A stretch of DNA of 64,000 nt, from NCBI GenBank assembly GCA_002238425.1, contig MPMJ01000005.1, positions 50,523 to 114,522 on the forward strand, read 5' to 3'. The notes under the pieces are model-generated. The model was not told where the DNA came from and searched no databases. It saw nothing but the letters and a program-made list of their open reading frames with translations. This stretch comes from SAR202 cluster bacterium bin16. GTDB lineage: Bacteria > Chloroflexota > Dehalococcoidia > Lucifugimonadales > Australimonadaceae. Positions within the stretch are counted from its first letter, which is position 1; the number at the start of each line of letters is the position of its first letter. This document shows, in pieces, positions 1 through 7,699 of this stretch. Made by a program: the position numbers and the translations under genes.

Positions 1-308
1 AAGCGGAGGTTCTGCGCGCCGGTCATGTCGCCGTAGAAACCGACCGACTCCGGGAGGTAGCCGACCTGGCGCTTGACGGCGAGCGGGTTGCGCGAGGGGT
101 CGTGGCCGCAGACGCGGACAGTACCGTCCGTGGGCTCGGTGAGGCCGAGCATCATGAGGATGCTGGTGCTCTTGCCGGAGCCGTTGGGGCCGAGGAAGCC
201 AAACACCTCACCTTCGCCGATGGTCAGGTCGATGCCGTCCACGGCGGTGAACGCGCCGTAGCGCTTGGTGAGGCCCTGGGCTTCTATGAGCGGACCGGCG
301 GTGCTCAT
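1..308 (-). CDS. ABC transporter ATP-binding protein (N-terminal part, runs off the window)
   Basis: ATPase subunit of an ABC transporter, which would power transport from the cytoplasmic face of the membrane. About 102 residues are present from the ATG at 308. The Walker A motif GPNGSGKS lies at residues 40-47, followed by the sequence leading to the Q-loop (QVGYLPE). The signature motif and Walker B lie beyond the window edge. The ATG overlaps the stop of the upstream gene (ATGA, 305-308), so the two are co-translated and this ATPase probably works with the membrane-anchored NEW3 protein and a permease outside the window. The sequence resembles the drug/lipid/multicopper-type exporters that fuse no permease domain. 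The substrate cannot be told. Confidence 0.93.
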   Translation of the reverse strand, partial: MSTAGPLIEAQGLTKRYGAFTAVDGIDLTIGEGEVFGFLGPNGSGKSTSILMMLGLTEPTDGTVRVCGHDPSRNPLAVKRQVGYLPESVGFYGDMTGAQNLR

Positions 309-1546
309 CGCCTGCCAAGCCTCACGAAGAGCGCGCCGAGGATGACGATGACCAGCACAACGAGAACGATGCCGAGCCAGCCCCAGATGGTGGACTGGGC
401 CACGGTCACGCGCAGCTCGAGGGAGGCGTTCGTGTCGGGGTGGTTGGCGCGCAGGGTCACGAGGTAGTCGCCGGGGATGGCATCCGCCGCCGGCAGGACG
501 GTGGTGGTGATGTCTATCTGGTTGTTGACAGGCAGGTCCGCGACGGAGTCCACCTCAAAGTTGATCTCCCAACCTGAGGGGGCGTCCGCGAGGAGGCCGA
601 TGCCGGCGAGGTTTCCGGTGCCGAAGTTGGTAAGCCTGAGCTTGGTGGAGGCCTCCTCGCCTGCCGTAGCGTCCAGGTTGAGCAGGCCGGTGTCTGTGCC
701 GAGGAACACCTCCCCGCGTCCACGGATGGTTACGAGCAGCAGCGCATCCGCCTCGAACCCTGCGTCGTCCTGTACCTGGACCGGGATGAGGTAGTCGCCC
801 GGCGCCGTGTTGCGCGGCGGGGTGACGCGCACGTCGACACGCTCGTTGAGGGCGTCGCCCACGCTGATGCTGGAGATGACGCGCTCCTGTCCGAAGGAGG
901 GAGAGAAGGTGATATCCCAACCGGGGAGCACCTGGCCGCTCTGATCGAGCGCCGCCGCGGTGAGGTTGAATGAGGTGTCCGCGCCGGTGTCGTTGTCGAT
1001 GACGATCTCGAACTCGAACTCGCTAGTGGAAGGACCGCTCAGGGCGGGGTAGGTCACGGTGATGGCCACGCCGCTGTCCGTGCTGGCAGGCGGCTCGGGC
1101 ACCATGATCGTGTAGCGGGCGCTGTCGTACTCGATGCTGCCGTCCGGCGAGGTGATGCGCAGGCCGAAGGAGTAGCTCCCCGAAGGCGGACGCACGTCCG
1201 GCAGGTCGACGCGGAGGCGGAGACTCTGGCTCGGGCCGGTGTCATCGGCAGCGGGCGGTTCGACGACTATCTCGCCGATCTTGAAGTCGAAGAAGCGGTC
1301 CCACACGGCGATGTCCCAGCCGTCCGGGATGTCTTCGAGCTCGATCCTGACAACCCGCCTATCCGAGGTGGTGTTATAGAGATCGACGGTGAGGTCGGTT
1401 CGAGTCTCACGGGGACCCATCTCCAGCGAGCGCACGGCGGAGTCGAGCCGCACATCGCTGGGCTCCTGGGCATACGCCGTAGCGGAGAGCAGGCCAAAGG
1501 CGAAGGCGAGCGTGGTAAGCACCAATAGCAGTCGACCGATACGCAT
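305..1546 (-). CDS. Membrane-anchored extracellular protein with NEW3-type beta-sandwich domains
   Basis: About 413 residues. A signal peptide ends near residue 23 (TAYAQE), then there are three to four Ig/NEW3-like modules, each with the W-(D/E)-(I/V) pattern seen in [15 protein letters not shown] and [10 protein letters not shown]-terminal membrane helix (about 387-408, [20 protein letters not shown]) and a short basic tail hold it on the outer face of the membrane. NEW3 modules often accompany ABC exporters, and here the stop codon overlaps the ATPase start, so it is probably an accessory or substrate-handling subunit. The start was set at the ATG at 1546 because the signal peptide begins there, although the frame stays open further upstream. 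Function beyond this is unknown. Confidence 0.85.
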   Translation of the reverse strand: MRIGRLLLVLTTLAFAFGLLSATAYAQEPSDVRLDSAVRSLEMGPRETRTDLTVDLYNTTSDRRVVRIELEDIPDGWDIAVWDRFFDFKIGEIVVEPPAADDTGPSQSLRLRVDLPDVRPPSGSYSFGLRITSPDGSIEYDSARYTIMVPEPPASTDSGVAITVTYPALSGPSTSEFEFEIVIDNDTGADTSFNLTAAALDQSGQVLPGWDITFSPSFGQERVISSISVGDALNERVDVRVTPPRNTAPGDYLIPVQVQDDAGFEADALLLVTIRGRGEVFLGTDTGLLNLDATAGEEASTKLRLTNFGTGNLAGIGLLADAPSGWEINFEVDSVADLPVNNQIDITTTVLPAADAIPGDYLVTLRANHPDTNASLELRVTVAQSTIWGWLGIVLVVLVIVILGALFVRLGRR

Positions 1547-1610
1547 ACTTCCGGTTACCTCACGATGTTGTTGTGCTACGGGGCGCTCCGAAACGAGCGT
1601 CCAACTCCCA

Positions 1611-1616
1611 ATTATA
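1611..1616 (-). promoter_or_regulatory. -10 hexamer TATAAT upstream of the NEW3/ABC genes
   Basis: On the minus strand a perfect TATAAT, preceded by GG, lies 65 nt upstream of the ATG at 1546. No convincing -35 is visible at 17 nt. It is the only strong -10 in the 160-nt gap shared with the downstream end of mazG. Confidence 0.5.
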
Positions 1617-1706
1617 CCGCGTGTGCGCAGGATGGGAGAGATGCGTGCCGCGAACGGTGGCAGTCTCCCCGTGTGGTATACGTCCGACGGGCGTTGACGG
1701 TTCTCT

Positions 1707-2483
1707 TCACTCTGCGGCCTTTGCCTCTTCCCAGAGTGCGAGTTTGGCGTCGACCGGCATCTCGGCGAGCGTGCGGGCATCACTGCGCAGGGCATCCTCG
1801 ACATGCTTGAAGCGCGTGGCGAAGCGGTCGTTCGCGCCGCGCAGGGCCTGCTCCGCGTCGATATCCATGCGGTGCGCAGCGGCGACGAGCGCCAGGAGGA
1901 GGTCGCCGAACTCTTCTTCGCGGCGCTGAGGGGTTTCGCTGTCGCGGAGTTCTCCGGCTTCTTCGGCGACCTTGTCGAAGACCGCGTCCGGGTCGTCCCA
2001 GTCGAAACCGGCCCTGCGGGCGCGGCTGAGGACGGACTGGGCGTACGCAAGGGCGGGCATGGCGCGGGAGACGCCGGAGAGCATGGAGCGGTCGCCCTCG
2101 CCCTTCTTCGAGCGTTCCTCAGCCTTGAGGCGCTCCCACTGGCCGGTGACCTCGGTCGCGGTGCGGGCCGCAGCGTCCTCGAAGACGTGGGGGTGACGGC
2201 GGATGAGCTTCTCGTTGAGTTGGGCGGAGACGTCGTCCATGGTGAACGCGCCCTCGTCCGCGCCGATCTGGGCGTGGAAGATGACGTGGAGGAGGAGATC
2301 GCCGAGCTCCTCGACGAGCGCGGAGCGCTCGCCGGAGGCCATGGCGTCGAGGGCCTCGTAGGTCTCCTCCAGCAGCGAGCCCCGGAGCGAGTCGTGGGTC
2401 TGCTCGAGGTCCCACGGACAGCCGGCGACGGGGTCGCGCAGGCGGCGCATCGTTTCCAGGAGGGCGTTGAAGGTATCGGACAA
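1707..2483 (-). CDS. mazG: Nucleoside triphosphate pyrophosphohydrolase MazG
   Basis: Hydrolyses (d)NTPs to the monophosphate and pyrophosphate, a house-cleaning enzyme in the cytoplasm. The N-terminal domain begins MRRLRDPVAGCPWDLEQT and has the metal-binding EExxE/ExxD pattern (LLEETYEALDA, ELGDLLLHVIFHAQ). A second MazG domain follows (EEAGELRD, EEFGDLLLALVAAAHR), as in full-length MazG. The start is placed at a TTG at 2483: it restores the usual N-terminus (SDTFNALLETMRRLRDP), and GGAG lies 8 nt upstream. The result is 258 residues, normal for the family. A TATAAT on the same strand sits 32 nt upstream. Confidence 0.93.
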   Translation of the reverse strand: MSDTFNALLETMRRLRDPVAGCPWDLEQTHDSLRGSLLEETYEALDAMASGERSALVEELGDLLLHVIFHAQIGADEGAFTMDDVSAQLNEKLIRRHPHVFEDAAARTATEVTGQWERLKAEERSKKGEGDRSMLSGVSRAMPALAYAQSVLSRARRAGFDWDDPDAVFDKVAEEAGELRDSETPQRREEEFGDLLLALVAAAHRMDIDAEQALRGANDRFATRFKHVEDALRSDARTLAEMPVDAKLALWEEAKAAE

Positions 2484-2514
2484 GGGAAGCGCTCCGCAGG
2501 GAGTGGGTGCGCGG

Positions 2515-2520
2515 ATTATA
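2515..2520 (-). promoter_or_regulatory. -10 hexamer TATAAT for mazG
   Basis: Minus-strand TATAAT, 32 nt upstream of the TTG start of mazG. It lies back to back with the TAGAAT of the plus-strand gene, so this 60-nt gap is a compact divergent promoter pair. No clear -35 is visible. Confidence 0.55.
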
Positions 2521-2537
2521 GCGGAGGCTCGGCGGGA

Positions 2538-2543
2538 TAGAAT
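2538..2543 (+). promoter_or_regulatory. -10-like TAGAAT placed for leaderless transcription
   Basis: TAGAAT ends 6 nt before the ATG at 2550, so a transcript starting at the usual distance would begin on the start codon. There is no Shine-Dalgarno sequence. The same arrangement is seen at 58523. Confidence 0.5.
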
Positions 2544-2549
2544 CGGATG

Positions 2550-3272
2550 ATGGAGCGTGTCTTCAAAGAACGGTGGCGCATCGCGGGGTGGGTGGCAGCG
2601 GTGGCGCTGGGGTTGTTGCTGGTGACGACGACGGTGCGCTGCGCCGCGGAGAGCCTGACGTTGTACGAGGCGCTGTTCGAACGGCACTCGGTGTCGGAGC
2701 GTACGGGCATCACGCCGGAAGGGCTGACGCACGTGGGGCGGGAGGTGCAGGCGTACTTCGCGAGCAGCAGCGACGACCCCCTGGACGTGACCGTCCCGGT
2801 CCACGGTGTGCCGCGCACGCTGTTCAACGAGAACGAGGTGTCGCACATGGCGGACGTGAAGGCGCTCTTCCTGCGCGTCTACCGCGTGCAGTGGATCTCG
2901 GCGGTCCTGCTTGTCGCGCTCACGCTGGTGGCAGCATGGCGCCTGCGCAGGGAGGCGTATCCCGCCGTCGCATCGTGGCTGCGGTGCGGCGGGGCGCTGA
3001 CGGCGGCGGTCATCCTGGTGTTGGGACTGCTGAGCGTGGTGGCCTTCCGGCAGGTGTTCATCGTGTTCCACTACATCGGGTTCCCGCAGGGGAACTGGGT
3101 GTTCGACCCGCGGACGGAGTATCTCGTGCAGGTGTTCCCTTTCGGTTTCTGGCGGGACATCACGCTGTTCATCGGAGCGTTCATCCTGCTGGGGGCGGCG
3201 GTGCTGTGGGGCGTGGGCGGCGCGCTGCGCAGGTACGGCAGCCCGGGCAGGGGCGGTTATGGGGATGGGTGA
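2550..3272 (+). CDS. DUF1461/TIGR01906 integral membrane protein (Lit-like)
   Basis: About 240 residues with four membrane helices (near residues 12-32, 114-134, 150-172 and 205-228). Between helices 1 and 2 it carries the family motif NENEVSHMADVKALF. Between helices 3 and 4 it carries FHYIGFPQGNWVFDP followed by VFPFGFWRD. The family includes Lit, the lipoprotein intramolecular transacylase of some Gram-positives, whose conserved histidines fall in these two motifs, so lipoprotein remodelling is possible but not shown. Start codons occur at 2547 and 2550; the second is preferred because a -10-like TAGAAT ends at 2543. The gene overlaps the next by 14 nt. Confidence 0.85.
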   Translation: MERVFKERWRIAGWVAAVALGLLLVTTTVRCAAESLTLYEALFERHSVSERTGITPEGLTHVGREVQAYFASSSDDPLDVTVPVHGVPRTLFNENEVSHMADVKALFLRVYRVQWISAVLLVALTLVAAWRLRREAYPAVASWLRCGGALTAAVILVLGLLSVVAFRQVFIVFHYIGFPQGNWVFDPRTEYLVQVFPFGFWRDITLFIGAFILLGAAVLWGVGGALRRYGSPGRGGYGDG

Positions 3273-3480
3273 GGGGATCGCGCGGGTGCGCATCTACCCG
3301 AACGAGTTGGAGGCACGCCTGGCGGAGGGCGTGCTACAGGACGCCGGGATCAGAGCGGTAGTGCGCCCGGAGTTCGGAGGCTACGGGCTATGGGGGCAGA
3401 ACCAATTCTCAGCACACGGGCTCTGGGTTCTGGAAACGCAGGTGGAGGAGGCACGGGCGCTGCTGGAAGGGATCTGCTAG
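3259..3480 (+). CDS. DUF2007-type small protein
   Basis: 73 residues with the pattern of the DUF2007 'putative signal transducing protein' family: a short beta-alpha-beta unit (ARVRIYPNELEARLAEGVLQ, then a strand with AVVRPE) ending in a helix with LETQVEEARALLEG. Members are ferredoxin-like folds of unknown role, often encoded beside membrane proteins. It overlaps the Lit-like gene by 14 nt and is translated with it. The start is the ATG at 3259; a second in-frame ATG lies two codons on. Its stop codon interlocks with that of the convergent FmdB-like gene (CTAG, 3477-3480). Confidence 0.75.
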   Translation: MGMGEGIARVRIYPNELEARLAEGVLQDAGIRAVVRPEFGGYGLWGQNQFSAHGLWVLETQVEEARALLEGIC

Positions 3481-3698
3481 CCGCAGCCGCAGGAGCCGCC
3501 GCAACACGCGCTGCTGAGCGGGCCGACAGGTGAGGGTCCTGCGCCGGCGCCCACGGCGACGGGAGCGGCAAAGAGCGACAGAACGCGCCTGGCTTCCTCG
3601 CCGCAGTCCGGGCAGTCGCTCACGTGGGCCGCGGACATGGGCTGCAGCCGCTCGAAGCGGGTGTCGCAGTCGTCGCAGAGGTATTCGTACAGGGGCAT
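3477..3698 (-). CDS. FmdB-family zinc-ribbon small protein
   Basis: 73 residues starting MPLYEYLCDDC. Two CxxC pairs (Cys8/Cys11 and Cys29/Cys32, CPDC) form the single zinc ribbon typical of the FmdB/CxxC_CxxC_SSSS family of small putative regulators. The C-terminus is Gly/Cys-rich (CCGGSCGCG), also usual in this family. The ATG at 3698 is preceded by a good GGAGGG. Function is unknown beyond metal binding. Convergent with the DUF2007 gene, sharing the CTAG stop palindrome. Confidence 0.85.
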   Translation of the reverse strand: MPLYEYLCDDCDTRFERLQPMSAAHVSDCPDCGEEARRVLSLFAAPVAVGAGAGPSPVGPLSSACCGGSCGCG

Positions 3699-3817
3699 GG
3701 CTCCCTCCTTGCCAACAGCGGCATGGTACACCAAGCCCATCCGGGCTGCGAGATTCCCGCCTGCGGGGGTTATGACGGGAAAGGGGTGGGAACGGCGGAG
3801 AGGGGCGGGAACGGCGG

Positions 3818-4501
3818 TTAGCCGCGGAAGCGGTAGCCGACGTTCCAGACCGTGTCGATGAACGTGTGTGAGGCGTCCTCGATCTTGCTGCGGAGGCGGC
3901 GGATGTGGACGTCCACGGTCCGGGTGCCGCCGAAGTACTGGTAGCCCCACACCTGCTCCAGCAGCGTTTCGCGGCTGTAGACACGGCCGGGATTGGCGGC
4001 CATGAGCTTGAGGAGCTCGTACTCCTTGAAGGCGAGGACGACGGGCTTACCTGCGAGGTAGACGTCGTAACGGCTGGGGTTGATGACGAGGTCGCCCACG
4101 CGGATCACGCCCGGCTCATCAGGGGGCGCCTTGCGTTCCAGTTGCTTGTTGATGCGGAGGGCGAGTTCGCCGGTCTCCCAGGGTGCAACGATGAAGTCGT
4201 CCGCGGAGATGCTGAGGTCGGGGGCCTGCAGGTGGCTCCGGGAGAGGACCGCGATGACCGGGCACGGGCTCTTGGCGTAGCTCCGGGAGAGCGATTCGGC
4301 ACGATGGCGGTCAGCGTCCACGAGGTCGAGGACGAAGGCGTGCGGCTCCTCCATTTCGTCCGCGGGGCCGAAGCGGACTCCCTCCTTGCGAAGGCTGTCC
4401 AACAGGTCGGCGTTCGGTGTGCGGGCGTCGTAGAGGATGCCGACGGTGAGGTCAGCGCGCCAGGCGGCGGCATGGTCCCGGAATGCGCTCGTGTCTACCA
4501 C
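3818..4501 (-). CDS. Winged-helix response regulator with a degenerate receiver (OmpR/PhoB type)
   Basis: About 227 residues. The C-terminal half (about 130-227) is a clear OmpR-type winged helix: LAFKEYELLKLMAANPGRVYS, then the recognition region TRTVDVHIRRLRSKI. The N-terminal half folds like a receiver, but the acidic pocket is reduced to YDA and the invariant Lys of the last strand is Ala (IVAPW for the usual xxKPF), so it is unlikely to be controlled by standard phosphorylation, as in orphan regulators such as actinobacterial GlnR. The start is a GTG at 4501 that overlaps the cysM stop (4495-4497), giving translational coupling to sulfur metabolism. No histidine kinase is nearby. Confidence 0.85.
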   Translation of the reverse strand: MVDTSAFRDHAAAWRADLTVGILYDARTPNADLLDSLRKEGVRFGPADEMEEPHAFVLDLVDADRHRAESLSRSYAKSPCPVIAVLSRSHLQAPDLSISADDFIVAPWETGELALRINKQLERKAPPDEPGVIRVGDLVINPSRYDVYLAGKPVVLAFKEYELLKLMAANPGRVYSRETLLEQVWGYQYFGGTRTVDVHIRRLRSKIEDASHTFIDTVWNVGYRFRG

Positions 4502-5433
4502 CAGACCTTGCCCTGCACTTTCTCCCGAAGCCCGGCAGCGTCTTCGTCCGTCCAGAGGCCGGTGCTGAGGTACTTCCACCCGCCATCGGCGAAGAGGCAG
4601 ACGATGTTCGCGTCCGAAACGCGCGCGGCAACCCGCTGTGCCGCCGCGAGGACGGCACCGGACGAGACGCCAGCGAAGACGCCCTCCTTGTGCAGCACCT
4701 CGGCAGTCTTCTGGAAGCTCTCCTCGCCGCCGACCATGATGCGGCCGTCGAGCAGCGAGAGGTCGAGAATGGGAGGGACGAACCCTTCCTCGAGGCTGCG
4801 GAGTCCCTGGATGCGGTCGTCTATCTCCGGCGCGGCGGCGATGACTTCTATGGCAGAGTTGTACTCCTTGAGGCGGCGTCCCACGCCCATGAGCGTGCCG
4901 CCGGTGCCGAGTCCGGCGACGAAGTGCGTTACCTCGGGTAGGTCGCGGATGATCTCCGGCGCTGTGGTCTCATAGTGGGCCTGCGGGTTCGCGGGGTTGC
5001 CGTACTGGTAGAGCATCAGGTACCGCTCGTCCGCAGCGGCCATCTCCTGCGCAAGGGCGATGGAGCCGTTGGAGCCGCCATCGCCGGGGGAGTAGACGAT
5101 CTCCGCGCCGTATGCGGAAAGGAGCTGGCTGCGCTCCACGCTGACGTTATCCGGCATGACGGCGGTGAAGCGGTAGCCGAGGCGGTGCGTCACCATCGCG
5201 AGGGAGATGCCGGTGTTGCCGCTGGTGGGCTCCAGCAGGATCCTGTCCCGGGAGAGGATGCCATCGCTCAGGGCGGCCTGCACCATGGCGCGCGCGATCC
5301 TGTCCTTCACGGAGCCCGTGGGGTTATTGCCCTCCAACTTCGCGTAGATGCGGACGGAGGGCGTAGGGCTGAAGGTTGGCAGTTCGACGAGCGGGGTGTT
5401 GCCGATGGCCTCGATGAGGTTGCCGCTGCGCAT
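4495..5433 (-). CDS. cysM: Cysteine synthase of the CysM type
   Basis: 312 residues, a PLP enzyme that replaces the side-chain leaving group of an activated serine with sulfide or a protein thiocarboxylate. The PLP lysine is Lys43 (NPTGSVKDR), with the phosphate loop SGNTG and the glycine loop GLGTGGT. From memory it matches mycobacterial CysM closely (SVERSQLL, YQYGNPANP, THFVAGLG). It keeps an Arg (Arg212, GLRSLEEGFVP) at the place of the Arg that selects O-phosphoserine there. With a MoeB-like enzyme upstream, the CysO-thiocarboxylate route is plausible, although no CysO or Mec gene is in the window. Ends in Val-Trp-Trp, as does the paralogue at 58.5 kb. Confidence 0.9.
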   Translation of the reverse strand: MRSGNLIEAIGNTPLVELPTFSPTPSVRIYAKLEGNNPTGSVKDRIARAMVQAALSDGILSRDRILLEPTSGNTGISLAMVTHRLGYRFTAVMPDNVSVERSQLLSAYGAEIVYSPGDGGSNGSIALAQEMAAADERYLMLYQYGNPANPQAHYETTAPEIIRDLPEVTHFVAGLGTGGTLMGVGRRLKEYNSAIEVIAAAPEIDDRIQGLRSLEEGFVPPILDLSLLDGRIMVGGEESFQKTAEVLHKEGVFAGVSSGAVLAAAQRVAARVSDANIVCLFADGGWKYLSTGLWTDEDAAGLREKVQGKVWW

Positions 5434-5483
5434 AGCCGTAGGCGGTCTCTACATGCAGGCGCGGCCCCGCGTGGGGGCCGCCG

Positions 5484-6332
5484 CTAGTGAGCCGCTGCGA
5501 CACCCTCCTGGTCAGGCGCTGGGGCGAGGCCGCAGAACACCTCGTAGTCGATGAGCTCGGTCACGGTGGGCTCGTCGCCGCAGAGCGGGCACGAGGGGTT
5601 GCGGCGCGCACGGACGACACGGAACTCCATGTTGAGCGCGTCCACGAGCAGCAGGCGTCCGGTGAGCGTTTCGCCGACGCCGAGGATGAGCTTGACCGTC
5701 TCGGTCGCCTGGATGCTGCCGATGGTGCCGGTGAGCGCGCCGAGCACTCCGGCCTCTGCGCAGTTGGGGACGAGGCCGGGCGGCGGAGGCTCCGGGAAGA
5801 GGCAGCGGTAGCAGCCCTTGCCCGGCTCATAGACGGAGACCTGGCCGTCGAAGATGAGGATGCTGCCGTCCACGATGGGCTTCCCGCTGAGGTAGGCGGC
5901 GTCGTTCACGAGGTAGCGGGTGGCGAAGTTGTCCGCGCCGTTCACGACGATGTCGTACTGCGCGATGAGGTCCATGGCGTTCTCCGCGTTGATGGGGAAC
6001 TCGTGGGGAACGACGTTGACGTCCGGGTTGTAGCGGTTGAGCGTCTGGATGGCGGACTCGACCTTCGGCATGCCGACCGTCTCGCTGTTGTGCAGGACCT
6101 GGCGCTGCAGGTTGCTGAGGTCGACCACGTCGAAGTCCACGAGCCCGATGGTGCCGACGCCCGCCAGTGCGAGGTAGAGCGCGACCGGGCCGCCGAGACC
6201 GCCGGCGCCAACGACGAGCACTTTCGCGTCCATCAGCTTGCGCTGTCCGTTGCTGCCTATCTGGGGCATGATGATGTGCCTGCTGTAACGCTTGACCTGT
6301 TCAGGCGTCAGCTGGGGTGCGGTGGTAGTCAT
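5484..6332 (-). CDS. moeB: MoeB/ThiF-family ubiquitin-like protein activating enzyme
   Basis: 282 residues. E1-like enzyme that adenylates the C-terminus of a small sulfur carrier (MoaD, ThiS or CysO type) before thiocarboxylate formation. The nucleotide loop GAGGLGG is at residues 42-48 and DFDVVDLSNLQRQ follows. Two CxxC zinc pairs are present (Cys174/177 and Cys248/251), and the likely catalytic Cys is Cys191 (NCAEAGVLG). The C-terminus ends as the MoeZ core does (ELIDYEVFCG), but the rhodanese domain of MoeZ is absent, so sulfur must come from another donor. It sits between rrf2 and cysM on the same strand, gaps of 70 and 50 nt. Confidence 0.93.
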   Translation of the reverse strand: MTTTAPQLTPEQVKRYSRHIIMPQIGSNGQRKLMDAKVLVVGAGGLGGPVALYLALAGVGTIGLVDFDVVDLSNLQRQVLHNSETVGMPKVESAIQTLNRYNPDVNVVPHEFPINAENAMDLIAQYDIVVNGADNFATRYLVNDAAYLSGKPIVDGSILIFDGQVSVYEPGKGCYRCLFPEPPPPGLVPNCAEAGVLGALTGTIGSIQATETVKLILGVGETLTGRLLLVDALNMEFRVVRARRNPSCPLCGDEPTVTELIDYEVFCGLAPAPDQEGVAAAH

Positions 6333-6402
6333 CTCTTCTCCTCTCGTTCATAACGTACCCGGCGCCGCGCCATGCTGCATGCCGAGTTGTAGTCGTGCGG
6401 GT

Positions 6403-6846
6403 TCAGGATGCGAATGTCAGCGGGGCTATCGTTCGCGCGTGTTGGCGATGGGCCAGATCCGCGATGGTGGTCGTGGTCAGGACGGCGTGGATGGCTTCCT
6501 CGACGTCCCGCCAGATGTCACGCTGGGCGCAACAGCCTGACAGCGCGCATTCGGTTGCGTCGTCGATACACTCGAGGGGAGGGTTGCGTCCGTCGAGCGT
6601 TGCGACGACCTCGTCGAGGGTGATGTCGGTGGCTGAACGCGCAAGGACGTGGCCTCCCTGGGGGCCCCTCCGGCTCGTGATGAGCCCGAACTTGTTGAGC
6701 GTGGTAAGCACCTGGTCGAGATAGGGTTCGGGGATGCCCTGGCGTCCGGCGATGTCTGCGGTGCGGACAGGACGGTGAACGTCCGGCTGTCCGGCGAGGT
6801 CCACCAGGGCCCTCACTCCGTAGTCCACTTTCATCGGGATCCGCAT
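6403..6846 (-). CDS. Rrf2-family regulator with a cysteine cluster
   Basis: 147 residues. N-terminal winged helix (MKVDYGVRALVDLA, then PEPYLDQVLTTLNKFGLITSR) and the family's GPxGG wing. The C-terminal part has four cysteines, Cys93, Cys100 and Cys105-Cys106, close to the three-Cys arrangement that binds an iron-sulfur cluster in IscR, NsrR and RsrR. It is the first gene of the operon rrf2-moeB-cysM-regulator, so it probably senses Fe-S, cysteine or nitrosative status and controls cysteine synthesis, comparable in role to CymR. Divergent from rplY across a 187-nt gap. Confidence 0.92.
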   Translation of the reverse strand: MRIPMKVDYGVRALVDLAGQPDVHRPVRTADIAGRQGIPEPYLDQVLTTLNKFGLITSRRGPQGGHVLARSATDITLDEVVATLDGRNPPLECIDDATECALSGCCAQRDIWRDVEEAIHAVLTTTTIADLAHRQHARTIAPLTFAS

Positions 6847-6884
6847 AGCCGTCCCCTTCCCGAGCAGCCCGCCTCAACAGGCTG

Positions 6885-6890
6885 ATGATA
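6885..6890 (-). promoter_or_regulatory. -10 hexamer TATCAT for the rrf2 operon
   Basis: Minus-strand GGGTATCAT, 38 nt upstream of the rrf2 ATG. It shares the TATCAT hexamer with the rplY promoter on the other strand. No good -35 match is seen. Confidence 0.45.
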
Positions 6891-6932
6891 CCCGCTCCTC
6901 AAGGGTAAAGTCCACTTAGGCAGTCGACAATG

Positions 6933-6950
6933 GGCCTCTCGGGAGAGGCC
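6933..6950. promoter_or_regulatory. Operator-like inverted repeat in the rrf2/rplY divergent region
   Basis: GGCCTCTC (6933-6940) and GAGAGGCC (6943-6950) form a perfect 8-bp dyad with a 2-nt centre. It lies between the two divergent promoters, upstream of the rplY -10. A binding site for the Rrf2 protein or another dimeric regulator is possible; this is inference from position and symmetry. Confidence 0.4.
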
Positions 6951-6975
6951 AGTGGTAGCAGGAGACAAGCCGGTC

Positions 6976-6984
6976 TGCTATCAT
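6976..6984 (+). promoter_or_regulatory. Extended -10 promoter TGCTATCAT for rplY
   Basis: TG at 6976-6977 followed by one base and TATCAT (6979-6984). The extended -10 form explains the lack of a clear -35. The predicted start near 6991 lies just before the leader hairpin. Confidence 0.55.
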
Positions 6985-6993
6985 CTGTCGTTA

Positions 6994-7013
6994 GCCCCGT
7001 TGAGGAACGGGGC
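6994..7013 (+). promoter_or_regulatory. 5' leader hairpin of rplY
   Basis: GCCCCGTT (6994-7001), loop GAGG, AACGGGGC (7006-7013): a perfect 8-bp stem at the predicted 5' end of the mRNA, 20 nt before the ATG. There is no U-tract, so it is not a terminator; 5'-end stabilisation or protein binding is more likely. Similar hairpins follow the promoters of ppdK, glnA and gapA. Confidence 0.55.
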
Positions 7014-7033
7014 ACGTTTATGGAAGGCGCATC

Positions 7034-7690
7034 ATGGACGAAGTACAGATCGCGGCAGAGGAGCGCGTAGCGCTCGGCAAGAAGGTGAAAGCGCTGCGGC
7101 GCTCCGGCATCACCCCCATCCACGTCTACGGACCGGGCGGGCCCTCGCTCTCCCTGCAGTCCGACACGTACGACCTCGTTCACGCCCTGGGAGTCGTCGG
7201 GCAGACGAGCCCGATGACCGTTCAGGTGGGCAGCGACGAACACTTCGTTATGGTCCAGCACATCCAGCGACACCCCGTGAGCGAGCGGCTGTTGCACGTC
7301 GACCTGCTCCGCGTGTCGCGAACGGAGCGCATCCACGCCTCGGTGCCGCTGCACTTCGAGGGCGAGGCGCCGGGCGCCCGCGCAGCAGGCGCAACCCTCT
7401 CCGAAGACCTGCACGAGCTTGCGGTCGAGGCGCTGCCGACTGCCATCCCCCACGCCATCGTCGTGGACCTCGCCGCTCTCAGCGACTCCGACTCAGTCAT
7501 CCACGCGGGCGACCTCGACCTGCCCACCGGCGTCACGATGGTCACCGATCCGGGCACCTACGTCGCGCGCATCATCACGCACGCCGCCGTAACCGAGGAA
7601 GGCGAGGAAGTCACTGAGGGGGGCGCAGCAGCAACCCCGGCTGCCACCGAAGAGCCCGCTGCTGCCGAGGCAGACGGCTCCTCCGAGTAG
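7034..7690 (+). CDS. rplY: 50S ribosomal protein bL25 (CTC form)
   Basis: 218 residues. Binds 5S rRNA in the large ribosomal subunit. The N-terminal L25 domain starts with the usual basic segment (RVALGKKVKALRRSGITPIHVYG) and contains VQHIQRHPVSERLLHVDLLRV. The TL5/CTC C-terminal beta domain follows (HASVPLHFEGEAPGAR, then HELAVEALPTAIPHAIVVDL). A disordered Ala/Glu-rich tail of about 30 residues ends the protein, common in long bL25. The start ATG at 7034 follows GGAAGG. The gene is monocistronic and convergent with fmt only 9 nt away. Confidence 0.96.
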   Translation: MDEVQIAAEERVALGKKVKALRRSGITPIHVYGPGGPSLSLQSDTYDLVHALGVVGQTSPMTVQVGSDEHFVMVQHIQRHPVSERLLHVDLLRVSRTERIHASVPLHFEGEAPGARAAGATLSEDLHELAVEALPTAIPHAIVVDLAALSDSDSVIHAGDLDLPTGVTMVTDPGTYVARIITHAAVTEEGEEVTEGGAAATPAATEEPAAAEADGSSE

Positions 7691-7699
7691 GCAGAACGC

